Of a DNA stretch of 44,617 nt, positions 35,571-43,669 are shown piece after piece (positions within the stretch are counted from its first letter, which is position 1; each line of letters opens with the position of its first letter). The position numbers were made by a program, and so were the translations under genes. The notes beneath the pieces were generated by a model, which saw only the letters and a list, made by a program, of their open reading frames with translations, was not told the origin of the DNA and made no database searches. The stretch lies in the NCBI GenBank assembly GCA_002712285.1, contig PATC01000038.1, forward strand, positions 1 through 44,617, written 5' to 3'. This DNA is from Methanobacteriota archaeon. Its GTDB lineage: Archaea > Thermoplasmatota > Poseidoniia > Poseidoniales > Thalassarchaeaceae.

Positions 35571-36187
35571 TGTTTACTGGCATAGTTGAGGGCATGGCTA
35601 CACTCCGTTCCATCAAAGACAACGGCGATCATATCCGTTGGGTAGTCGACCTCCCAACCGGTAATGGCGCAGGACTTGAAATCGGCGCTAGTGTCGCTCT
35701 CGATGGTGTCTGCCTTACAGTAGTAGATATTGATGACGACATAGCTTCGTTCGATCTCATCCAAGAGACACTTGACCGTTCAACACTCGGACTTAGAACT
35801 GCTGGAGATTCTCTGAATATCGAACGAGCTCTACGCTATGGGGATGAAGTTGGCGGACACCTCGTTTCGGGGCATGTAATGGGAGTGGGGACTGTCGCCT
35901 CCATATCCCATGCAAACGATACTGCTGATCTCGTTATCGAGGTACCTTTGCATGTAGAGACCTACATCTTTGAGAAAGGTTACGTCGCCATTGATGGAAT
36001 TTCTCTAACCGTCGGTGAGACCAACGGTAATGGTTCATTCAACCTTCACATTATTCCCGAGACACTTCGACGTACGACTCTGGGGCAGAAAACCTCCGGC
36101 TCACTAGTCAATATCGAAATCGACGCCATGACTCAAGCCGTAGTCGATACTGTCAAGCGTGTAATGGATGGAGGTTTGCCTCAATGA
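35567..36187 (+). CDS. ribE: Riboflavin synthase alpha chain, bacterial type
   Basis: Dismutates two 6,7-dimethyl-8-ribityllumazine molecules into riboflavin and the pyrimidinedione that goes back to lumazine synthase. It has 206 residues with the family's two repeated beta-barrels: the first begins MFTGIVEG and contains VALDGVCLTVV, and the second contains GGHLVSGHVMGVG and VAIDGISLTVGE. The N-terminal MFTGIVEG is diagnostic. Many archaea instead use a pentameric riboflavin synthase related to lumazine synthase, so this looks like a gene of bacterial descent in an archaeal operon. GGAGG lies before the start; either of the two first ATGs could be used. Confidence 0.94.
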   Translation: MMFTGIVEGMATLRSIKDNGDHIRWVVDLPTGNGAGLEIGASVALDGVCLTVVDIDDDIASFDLIQETLDRSTLGLRTAGDSLNIERALRYGDEVGGHLVSGHVMGVGTVASISHANDTADLVIEVPLHVETYIFEKGYVAIDGISLTVGETNGNGSFNLHIIPETLRRTTLGQKTSGSLVNIEIDAMTQAVVDTVKRVMDGGLPQ

Positions 36188-36579
36188 CATCCATCGCTCT
36201 CGTGTGTGGTGCCTTCCACAGAACAGAGGTCCAACAGATGATTGAGTATGCAACCGAAGAAGCAAAAACTCACAATCTAAAGATTGTCGAGGTTGTTTGG
36301 ATCCCAGGATCGATGGAAGCACCCCTAGCTACGGCACGACTTCTCGAGGACAAAGATATCGCAGGTGTCGCTTGTCTGGGTATCATCGAGAAGGGAGAAA
36401 CACAGCACGGACTCGCAATGGGTCAAGCCGTAATCAAGAGTCTTATCGATCTCCAACTAGGCTATGACAAACCCATCGGTCTAGGAATAATTGGCCCTGG
36501 CGCAGAACCACAACACATCGCTCCTCGGCTAGAACCACATGCTCGGAGTGCGATTGCTGCGATTGCACAAATGCTCTGA
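36184..36579 (+). CDS. ribH: 6,7-dimethyl-8-ribityllumazine synthase
   Basis: Condenses the ribB product with the amino-ribitylaminopyrimidine to give the substrate of riboflavin synthase. It has 131 residues, a short archaeal-type length. The N-terminal IALVCGAFHRTEVQQMIEYA, VVWIPGSMEAPLATARLL and GIIEKGETQHGLAMGQAVI (with the catalytic-position histidine) match the fold. It starts within the end of ribE (ATGA, 4-base overlap) and closes the rib cluster. Confidence 0.92.
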   Translation: MTSIALVCGAFHRTEVQQMIEYATEEAKTHNLKIVEVVWIPGSMEAPLATARLLEDKDIAGVACLGIIEKGETQHGLAMGQAVIKSLIDLQLGYDKPIGLGIIGPGAEPQHIAPRLEPHARSAIAAIAQML

Positions 36580-36588
36580 GGAGTAGTC

Positions 36589-36990
36589 ATGTGGAGTCAA
36601 ATCAGAGTCGCTACGGGAGTCATCCTCGGTGGCTGGTTCATCTACATAGGAATCCAGCACTTTGTTAACCCGATTTGGTTCGAACCAATTGTACCTAAGA
36701 TACTTGGATGGCCGCGTTTTTGGGTTTTGGTCAGTGGAATTGCTGAAATCATCGTTGGCATAATCCTCATCATACCCAAAACACAGCGGATTGGGGGACT
36801 CGTATGCGCTACTCTACTAGTCATACTGTATTGGGCGAATCTGAACATGTGGGTAAATAACATCGCAATCGGCGGACGCACATACGAGCACCACTGGCAC
36901 ATTCTTCGGTTAGTCGCCCAATCCTTGCTAATCGGTGTATCCCTATTTATCTGGCGAGGAATGGCTTCTAGAAATCACCAGCAGGATTGA
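36589..36990 (+). CDS. DoxX-like four-helix membrane protein
   Basis: 133 residues with four hydrophobic segments (about 8-26, 45-64, 68-88 and 106-124). IYIGIQHFVNPIWFEPIVP matches the DoxX family N-terminal GxxHFxxP pattern, and WPRFWVLVSGIAEIIVGIILI matches its second helix. DoxX proteins sit in the membrane near quinone- or thiol-linked oxidoreductases; the biochemical role of this subfamily is unclear. It follows ribH by 9 bases and precedes thioredoxin reductase, a context that fits redox work (inference). Confidence 0.75.
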   Translation: MWSQIRVATGVILGGWFIYIGIQHFVNPIWFEPIVPKILGWPRFWVLVSGIAEIIVGIILIIPKTQRIGGLVCATLLVILYWANLNMWVNNIAIGGRTYEHHWHILRLVAQSLLIGVSLFIWRGMASRNHQQD

Positions 36991-37017
36991 TGGAGCACCT
37001 GCCGTTCGGATGACCTC

Positions 37018-37953
37018 ATGAGCGACGTGAGCATCCACAATGTGATCATCATTGGCAGTGGCCCAGCAGGCTATACTGCTGGCCTGTATACCGCTAGAGC
37101 AATGCTTGAACCTCTTATGTTCGCCGGCTACATGTCTGGTGGCCAACTCATGTTAACCAGCGATATCGAAAATTTTCCGGGTTACCCAGAGGGGATTGGA
37201 GGGCCGGAGATGATGATGCAACTACGGGAACAAGCAGAACGTTTCGGACTCAAGGTACAAGATAAGAATGTGGAACGTATTGATACATCCTCACAACCCT
37301 ACAGCGTCTGGGTCGAAGGTGAAGAACACAAAGCGCATGCTCTGATTATCTGTACTGGTGCAGAAGCTATCTGGCTAGGTGCTGAGGGTGAAGACGAACA
37401 GAAAGGACGAGGCATATCCACCTGTGCTACATGCGATGGAGCATTCTTCCGTGACGAGGAAATCATCGTCATCGGCGGAGGTGATTCAGCAATGGAAGAA
37501 GCAACATTCCTAACTCGCTTCGCAAGTAAGGTTACTCTGATTCATCGGCGAGATGTCTTCCGAGCTTCGAAAGTGATGGTTGAGAGGGCTGAAAATCATC
37601 CTAAGATCGAAATACGGACTTTCCGCCAGGTGAAGAAGTGGCTATCCAATGAAAAGGGACTCTCTGGCGCAATTTTGGAAGATCCTCGGGACGGAAATAC
37701 TGAGGAAATCTCTTGCACTGGGGCCTTCATAGCAATCGGTCACAAGCCAATCACTAGTTTTCTCGACGGGCAGATTGAAACCGACGATTCAGGCTACATC
37801 ATACCTAAGGAACACACAATGACGAGTGTTGCGGGTGTATTCGCTGCTGGTGACGTAGTAGACACTAGATATCGCCAAGCGATTACAGCTGCCGGAATGG
37901 GGTGCCAAGCCGCAATTGATTGTGAAAGATGGCTAGAGGAGAATATTCACTGA
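37018..37953 (+). CDS. trxB: Thioredoxin reductase
   Basis: Flavoprotein that passes electrons from NAD(P)H through FAD to a disulfide and on to thioredoxin in the cytoplasm. It has 311 residues, normal for the low-molecular-weight type. FAD motif VIIIGSGPAGYTAGLYTARA is at the N-terminus, the redox pair is STCATCDGAFF (C136, C139), the nucleotide fold is VIGGGDSAMEEATFL, the basic HRRDVFRASK fits the NADPH phosphate, and the C-terminal FAD motif is GVFAAGDVVDTRYRQAITAAG written here as GVFAAGDVVDTRYRQ. The best start is the ATG at 37018. Confidence 0.94.
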   Translation: MSDVSIHNVIIIGSGPAGYTAGLYTARAMLEPLMFAGYMSGGQLMLTSDIENFPGYPEGIGGPEMMMQLREQAERFGLKVQDKNVERIDTSSQPYSVWVEGEEHKAHALIICTGAEAIWLGAEGEDEQKGRGISTCATCDGAFFRDEEIIVIGGGDSAMEEATFLTRFASKVTLIHRRDVFRASKVMVERAENHPKIEIRTFRQVKKWLSNEKGLSGAILEDPRDGNTEEISCTGAFIAIGHKPITSFLDGQIETDDSGYIIPKEHTMTSVAGVFAAGDVVDTRYRQAITAAGMGCQAAIDCERWLEENIH

Positions 37954-38040
37954 ATTCAGTGAAGATAATCGATATCTAGGCGGAAATCGCGAATCCAACC
38001 CAACGAATCGTTCATTATGTGAATTGGCCCACTAGGGGTT

Positions 38041-38784
38041 ATGCAGCCCGGCCCAGAAGAGGACCCATTCGCCAGTGCGGCTCAAGAATTCCAATCCGCT
38101 ATCGATTCATTTCAAACAAATCTTGATGATGACAAGTCTCGCGCAGAACCCGCTCCTATAATGAGTCAGCCCGTGCAAGCAGCAGCACCAGATCCAATCC
38201 CACAAACTCCTGGTCCAACGCCTACTACTTTCACTGGCATGCCCTCACAACCAGTTCATGGGAATGCTCCAGGTACTGCCATTCCTGGAACTACTGTACC
38301 CGGTGCAGTACCCTCGACAGTTAATCCTGTGATGCTTGCAGGCCAACCACAACCCACTATGGGTGTCCCTATGGGAGCCCATATGGGAGTTCCAATGGGG
38401 ATGCAAGGTGTAGGTGGAATGATGGTACCTCCTACCACAAACGCAGTTCTGGCTCTGGTACTAGGTATTCTCGGATGGGTTGGTTGTGGGATCTGCACAG
38501 CATTACCCGGATTCTTCATTGCCCAATCCGCCGTAGCTACTACCAGAGCCTACCCCGGCCACCCTGACACAGGAATGGCGCAAGCGGCAAAGTGGGTATC
38601 TCTGATTAACGTCATATTGTTTACAATAGTCATCCTATTCTATGTCGCAATGTTCGTCATTTTCGCTAGTTCTGGGGAAATGGATTTCGGGACCTTCGAG
38701 TGCGACAATGGCAACACTGTTCCAGAAAGTTTCGTTAATGACGGAGATAATGACTGCGGCGACTGGTCCGACGAAGATTATTGA
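38041..38784 (+). CDS. Membrane protein with proline-rich N-terminus and degenerate LDL-receptor class A-like C-terminus
   Basis: 247 residues. The first 130 are low complexity, rich in proline, glutamine, methionine and glycine (for example PMGAHMGVPMGMQGVGG). Two TM helices follow (about 135-160 and 187-211), with TTNAVLALVLGILGWVGCG and a short cytoplasmic or external loop, similar to DUF4190-type proteins. The last 30 residues read FECDNGNTVPESFVNDGDND and then CGDWSDEDY, which is the pattern of an LDL-A repeat (CDxG...DGxxDCxDxSDE). C221 and C239 sit at the positions of cysteines 2 and 5, which pair in true LDL-A modules, and the acidic calcium ligands are kept. Cysteines 1, 3, 4 and 6 are missing. 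The function is unknown. Confidence 0.65.
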   Translation: MQPGPEEDPFASAAQEFQSAIDSFQTNLDDDKSRAEPAPIMSQPVQAAAPDPIPQTPGPTPTTFTGMPSQPVHGNAPGTAIPGTTVPGAVPSTVNPVMLAGQPQPTMGVPMGAHMGVPMGMQGVGGMMVPPTTNAVLALVLGILGWVGCGICTALPGFFIAQSAVATTRAYPGHPDTGMAQAAKWVSLINVILFTIVILFYVAMFVIFASSGEMDFGTFECDNGNTVPESFVNDGDNDCGDWSDEDY

Positions 38785-38793
38785 TTTCTTGGA

Positions 38794-39933
38794 ATGATGG
38801 CCATGGTTGACAAGCCATGGATGAATGACCGATATGCTAGACACAGGTCACTCCCGGACTTTGGGGAAATGGGGCAGAAGGCACTTGTCGAAAGTACAGT
38901 AATTTGTATTGGAGCAGGAGGGCTTGGTTCTCCCGCCCTATTGTATCTTGCAGCAGCAGGAGTAGGTAGAATCCTCATCATAGACGATGACATTGTAGAT
39001 GAGACAAATCTACAACGCCAAGTAATCCATTCAAATGCAGAGATCGGTGAATCAAAGGTCGATTCAGCAGCAAGGCGGATTCAGAAACTGAATCCCCTAG
39101 TGGAATGTGAGACGCATCAAACGCGATTTACAACAGAAAATGCTCTAGAACTTCTGAAAGATGTCGATGTGCTCATCGATGGAACGGACAACCTACCTAC
39201 TCGCTACCTCATCGATGATGCATGTGCAATTGCAAACATCCCATGGGTGCATGCAAGCCTATTCCGCTATGAAGGACAGATTACCGTTTTCAACTACCAG
39301 GACGGCCCTCGGTATCGCGACCTACATCCAGATTCTCCTCCACCAGGAACCGTACTCAATTGTGAGGAAGCAGGTGTAATCGGAGCCCTACCTGGCATCC
39401 TAGGTTCAATTCAAGCGATGGAGGCAATCAAGATCCTCAGTGGGATTGGTGAACCACTCTCTGGTCGCCTCATGCTTATTGATAGCAGGACGATGGAAAC
39501 ACGACACTTGACCTATGAACGCTCACCTACTCGTCAAGAAGTGATTGAATTGAATCGTCACAACGATTATGCAGAATCGAGATGCGCTACAGATGGAGGG
39601 CTGCCAATGAACGCGATGACTGCGACTGAACTTCACGAACAGATGCAGCAAGAAAACCCCCCATTTGTGTTAGATGTACGCAGAGCCGAAGAAGAAGACA
39701 TCTGTTCAATTCCGGGTACCGACCTCCGAGTTAGGCATACTGACATCCTAATGCACATAGAGGAAATCCCCTCCGACCGTGTTGTTGTTGTCTACTGTCG
39801 TAGTGGAATACGCAGTATGACGGCCATTCATGCGCTAGCTGCCAGTGGTAGGGATCCGGCACACATGTACAACCTAACTGGCGGCATCCACGCGTGGTCG
39901 GCAGAAATAGACCCCACAATGCCAAGATATTGA
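38794..39933 (+). CDS. E1-like adenylyltransferase (MoeB/ThiF) fused to rhodanese domain
   Basis: Activates the C-terminal glycine of a ubiquitin-like sulfur carrier by adenylation; the rhodanese domain then supplies sulfur as a thiocarboxylate for molybdopterin, thiamine or tRNA thiolation. It has 379 residues. The E1 domain shows ICIGAGGLGSPALLYLAAAG (ATP loop, 38-57), DDIVDETNLQRQVIH, DGTDNLPTRYLID and NCEEAGVIGALPGILGSIQA with C190. The rhodanese domain is about 274-378 with active-site loop YCRSGIRS (C335). The two CxxC zinc pairs usual in MoeB are absent: the first should lie near GPRYRDLHP. Three start ATGs are close together (38794, 38797, 38803). No MoaD or ThiS gene is nearby. Confidence 0.88.
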   Translation: MMAMVDKPWMNDRYARHRSLPDFGEMGQKALVESTVICIGAGGLGSPALLYLAAAGVGRILIIDDDIVDETNLQRQVIHSNAEIGESKVDSAARRIQKLNPLVECETHQTRFTTENALELLKDVDVLIDGTDNLPTRYLIDDACAIANIPWVHASLFRYEGQITVFNYQDGPRYRDLHPDSPPPGTVLNCEEAGVIGALPGILGSIQAMEAIKILSGIGEPLSGRLMLIDSRTMETRHLTYERSPTRQEVIELNRHNDYAESRCATDGGLPMNAMTATELHEQMQQENPPFVLDVRRAEEEDICSIPGTDLRVRHTDILMHIEEIPSDRVVVVYCRSGIRSMTAIHALAASGRDPAHMYNLTGGIHAWSAEIDPTMPRY

Positions 39934-39998
39934 GCAATCCCATTCAGGAGTCCGCTCAGGAATGCAAGATTCAAGTTCAACGGGATAGACATCGGCTC

Positions 39999-40976
39999 AT
40001 GCCATCCGTCCTCATCGCGGACGAACAGGATGGTCGGAGGAGTCTGTTAGCCTCCAGTATTGAACGAAATGGGTTCAATGTTACACGAATTAGTACTCTC
40101 CGTCAATGTGAAGGCACAGCACTCGCCACAATGCCTGATGTAGTCCTAATGGATGCAATTTGGACTACAGGTGATGCCCTTGGATCATGCTCGAGAATGA
40201 CATCAGATCCAGAGTTCGCTTTGAAATCTAGAATTGTTCTCCTCTCGAATCAAAGCGATGAAGATCACCTCGTCGCAGCAACTCAAGCAGGCATCTCCGA
40301 AGTTATCCAAAAACCAGTGGATATGAATCTCCTAGTCACCCAACTCAACAAACATGCTACCAAGGCGTTCGTACCACCCCCAGCAGAAATTAAGTCAAAG
40401 GGTAAGAGTACTGGCGTTTTCGAAGTTAATGTCACTGCTGACGAACCAGGGTGGGCACTACCTATCCTCAAAGAAGTTCTAGATGATGCAACGATAGACG
40501 AGGAATTCGTACTCAAAATCCTTGATGATCTCGACTTAGATGGAGAGGATGTGGAACCTGATCGAGTCCGCGAAATCCTTCGTGCTGCGTTTGACCGACT
40601 CATTGTTGGTGTAGATGAAGAGGTATCCGACACAAAGGAAGAAAATGCTGAGATTCGAAGTGCTCGTGTCAGTAGTAAGATGATTGAAGCAATGGAGAAA
40701 CGTGCAAAGGAGCTTGAAGAAGAAATTGCGACCTCACTTGAACGGCTCATGATTATGCCAGATGAAGTAGCCATCATTACAGACGATACAGAGTTCGAGA
40801 AGGTCGATCCAAATGCTCTCAGTATGACGAGATTAAGCCTTGAGGTGTTTGAGGACCTACTATTCGAACTTGGACTACCTGGTCGGATTGAAGACACAAC
40901 ACTCCTAACTCAAGTCCAAGATGCAGCACAGATGGCCTCAGATGCCTTAGATGCCCTCGGACGTGACAAGGATTGA
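39999..40976 (+). CDS. Orphan response-regulator receiver protein with helical C-terminal domain
   Basis: 325 residues from the ATG at 39999; the longer frame overlaps the preceding gene. The N-terminal receiver domain (about 1-120) has the acidic pair D8-E9 (VLIADEQDG), phospho-acceptor D52 (VVLMDAIW), S83 (IVLLSNQ) and K105 (VIQKPVD), so all main phosphorylation residues are present. The remaining 200 residues are acidic and helical, with coiled-coil stretches near 150-190 and 225-270, and no DNA-binding or enzymatic motif I can name. No histidine kinase is in the window. It could be a phospho-switched scaffold or adaptor (inference). Confidence 0.75.
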   Translation: MPSVLIADEQDGRRSLLASSIERNGFNVTRISTLRQCEGTALATMPDVVLMDAIWTTGDALGSCSRMTSDPEFALKSRIVLLSNQSDEDHLVAATQAGISEVIQKPVDMNLLVTQLNKHATKAFVPPPAEIKSKGKSTGVFEVNVTADEPGWALPILKEVLDDATIDEEFVLKILDDLDLDGEDVEPDRVREILRAAFDRLIVGVDEEVSDTKEENAEIRSARVSSKMIEAMEKRAKELEEEIATSLERLMIMPDEVAIITDDTEFEKVDPNALSMTRLSLEVFEDLLFELGLPGRIEDTTLLTQVQDAAQMASDALDALGRDKD

Positions 40977-41026
40977 AGCCGAATCGTTTGAATGGCGGCT
41001 TTCTCTGGTGAGTTCGAGGAATCGGA

Positions 41027-43615
41027 ATGCAAGGCGAACTAAATCCGGTTCCTGGCGCTGAATGGCGTCCACGTCGACACCTAGATTTTCCTCGTTCAAT
41101 CTCCTCCCAAAATGTTCGAGATGACCTACTCCGTTTCATCGCTGAAAGACACGATGGGCACCTCCGTTTAGTGGCTCATCTTTGGGACGATTCATTTCCT
41201 GAAGCTGTCAATTGGGATGGGGCTACATTCCACAGTACTATGGAGGAATTCACCGATACGCTGGAAGCAAATCTCGATACCCGTAGAACTGAATCTCAAC
41301 TCACATCAGTCCTCGACCGAGAGGTCATTCCTCGCCGCCTAGGACACCTCCACCTGAACAGACGTCTTCAGCGATTCATGATTGATGTTCGACTTCATCT
41401 TCGACGTATCGCGTATTCGGCATCAATCGATGTTGATCTACGTATGGATTGGCAACGCTGGATGCATCGAACTCGTCTTCTTGATGAGGAACTCAAGGAT
41501 CTGTTCGCTAATGGTATCGAAACACCAGATGGAGGGCGATTCGGAGGGAAGGGATTCCGTTCAACTTGGCAGGAAGGAGTAGTAGCCTGTGCATCTGCTC
41601 TTAGGAGAGCCATGGACCTGCCCCCCGAAGAACGTAATCGGGCGGATGTAATCGCACCAATGATTCGTGATGTTGGACTTGCTCTATCCATGGGTCAAAC
41701 ACCGCTCGAAATATTCGCTGCTCAAATGGGCAAATCGGGATCATACATGGATGGAGGCCACCCCGGTGCAGGGGGAAGAGACCTCCACATTGGTGAATGG
41801 AACAAGCGAGTTCTACCGCCTACAGCTCCACTACCTATTGCATCAGCGACCTTGACTGGGGTTGCACTCGCAGCGGCTCGACTCGATACTCGACGATTTC
41901 ATCTCGCTCCGGTGGGTGAAGGGTGTAGTAGTTCAGGTGAATTCTGGGAAGCAATGAATTTCGCAGGTGCCCGCAGCCTACCAATAGGATTCATGATCCA
42001 GAATAATCAGATTGCACTAGACACCTTTGTCACCGGCCAATCTGGAGTTGAGACATTCGGTGACAAAGCGGCTGCAATGGGGTTCCCAGGTTGGACTATT
42101 GATGGTTCAGAACCTGCACAATTCTATGCATCTACTGCTGTAGCGCGTGAATTCGCCCTTGCTGGACACGGACCCACCCTGATTCATGTGGAAACCATGC
42201 GAGGATGTGGTCATGCGCACCACCATGACGACCTCTATCTTGGGGCACCATCTGGTAACCCTCCAGGATATGCTGACAAGAATTTGATAGCCTATTGGGA
42301 AGCTAAGGATCCATTGCCTAATCATCGAGAACGTTTGATTTCTGATGGTGTCGAAGAACAAGAAATTCTTCGGATGGAAGCTGAAGAAAAGACACTTGTC
42401 GATACTGCAAGATCCGAGATGGAGGAAATGCCGTGGCCATCTCCTGAGACAGTCACAAGAGGCATTACCAGTCTTCACGATGCGGATCCGAAAGGTGCAC
42501 GTCTAGAACGGATTACCACCGGAGGTAGGACAGTGAAGGATGCGACTGTATCCATCGGTGAGGTGACTATGCATTTCTCTGAAGAAAGAAATGCATGGAC
42601 CCTTGCTCGAGCGATTCAGAACGGTATGATTGCAATCGCAGAACGCTATGGACAGTCAACAGTTTTCATGGGCGAGGATATGGAAGTTGCTGGCGCCTTC
42701 GGAATGAATATCCCTCTGCGAACTGCAGGCCATGCAGATCTCCTTCTAGACATGCCTCTTTCCGAAGCGGCAATCATCCACGCTGCTACCGGAGCAGCCC
42801 TAGGTGGGATGCGCCCGATGGCTGAAATTCAGTTCGGAGGATTTGCGGCACTCGCAATGAATGCGCTCATCAATAACGCCGCACAAATCCGTTGGAGATG
42901 GGGAGCAGATGTCCCGTTGACCGTCCGCATCCCATTAGGTGCAAAGACACGTTCTGGTCCGTTCCATGCAAACATGATTGAATCTTGGTTTACAAATGAC
43001 CCAGGTCTTGTGATCTTGTTCCCTTCCTGCCCACAAGATGCTTACGATCTTCTCATTGAGGCTGCGGCTCTTCCAGACCCCGTTGTATTTCTTGAGCACA
43101 TCGGAATGTATGGTCTCCGCGGAGGTAAAACTGGATGGGGAGATTCAATCAATCAGATTGTTGACATCAAGCCCGTTCTTGCCAGATTGGATGCCGGAGA
43201 AAGTCCGAAGGAAATTGGTAAAGCAAGAATTGTCCGCGGCGGGAGGGATGTGACAATTGTCACATGGGGGGCTATGGTCCATGTTGCAAGACATTCAGCA
43301 GAAATCGCTGCCAAAGAAGGCATTGAGGCTGAGATAATCGATCTAAGAACGATACAACCTTTCGATGCCGATACATGTATTGATTCCGTACAAAGAACAG
43401 GACGGCTTCTCGTCTTACAAGAGGCTCAGTGGACAGGTGGGTTTGCCCACACAGTATCTAGCAGAATCCAAGAAGAATCATTCTGGTCACTTGAAGCTCC
43501 ACCAATAGTGGTTGGAGCCCTTGATACACCCGTACCTTTCGCACCCCCACTTGAAGATTATACGATTCCAGATGTCGATCTTGTGGTTCGTCATCTTCGT
43601 GCACTCATTGCATGA
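41027..43615 (+). CDS. Fused alpha-beta 2-oxoacid dehydrogenase E1 (branched-chain type)
   Basis: Thiamine diphosphate-dependent decarboxylase that passes acyl groups to lipoyl-E2; the likely substrates are branched-chain 2-oxoacids. At 862 residues it joins E1 alpha and beta in one chain. About 140 N-terminal residues with no match I recognise precede the alpha part. The ThDP motif reads APVGEGCSSSGEFWEAMN (GEG, 297-299, in place of the usual GDG) and ends QNNQIA (326-327). RDLHIG and GHAHHHDD segments follow. The beta part begins near 500 (TVSIGEVTMHFSEERNAWTL) and includes FMGEDMEVAGAFG with the catalytic-position glutamate, DMPLSEAAIIHAATGAALGG and AEIQFGGFAALAMN. E2 and E3 are not in the window. 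Confidence 0.87.
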   Translation: MQGELNPVPGAEWRPRRHLDFPRSISSQNVRDDLLRFIAERHDGHLRLVAHLWDDSFPEAVNWDGATFHSTMEEFTDTLEANLDTRRTESQLTSVLDREVIPRRLGHLHLNRRLQRFMIDVRLHLRRIAYSASIDVDLRMDWQRWMHRTRLLDEELKDLFANGIETPDGGRFGGKGFRSTWQEGVVACASALRRAMDLPPEERNRADVIAPMIRDVGLALSMGQTPLEIFAAQMGKSGSYMDGGHPGAGGRDLHIGEWNKRVLPPTAPLPIASATLTGVALAAARLDTRRFHLAPVGEGCSSSGEFWEAMNFAGARSLPIGFMIQNNQIALDTFVTGQSGVETFGDKAAAMGFPGWTIDGSEPAQFYASTAVAREFALAGHGPTLIHVETMRGCGHAHHHDDLYLGAPSGNPPGYADKNLIAYWEAKDPLPNHRERLISDGVEEQEILRMEAEEKTLVDTARSEMEEMPWPSPETVTRGITSLHDADPKGARLERITTGGRTVKDATVSIGEVTMHFSEERNAWTLARAIQNGMIAIAERYGQSTVFMGEDMEVAGAFGMNIPLRTAGHADLLLDMPLSEAAIIHAATGAALGGMRPMAEIQFGGFAALAMNALINNAAQIRWRWGADVPLTVRIPLGAKTRSGPFHANMIESWFTNDPGLVILFPSCPQDAYDLLIEAAALPDPVVFLEHIGMYGLRGGKTGWGDSINQIVDIKPVLARLDAGESPKEIGKARIVRGGRDVTIVTWGAMVHVARHSAEIAAKEGIEAEIIDLRTIQPFDADTCIDSVQRTGRLLVLQEAQWTGGFAHTVSSRIQEESFWSLEAPPIVVGALDTPVPFAPPLEDYTIPDVDLVVRHLRALIA

Positions 43616-43656
43616 GATGACCAAACTGAGTCCGACACGTCCATTATCAACAAACA

Positions 43657-43662
43657 AGGAGG
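43657..43662 (+). promoter_or_regulatory. Ribosome binding site of the antiporter gene
   Basis: AGGAGG lies 7 bases before the ATG at 43670, which fixes the start of the antiporter. Confidence 0.7.
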
Positions 43663-43669
43663 ACGGAAT

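Noticed and set aside
40283-40897. Minus-strand open frame of 204 codons, serine-rich
   Set aside because: It is antisense to the receiver-domain gene; its composition mirrors the complementary strand and shows no domain.
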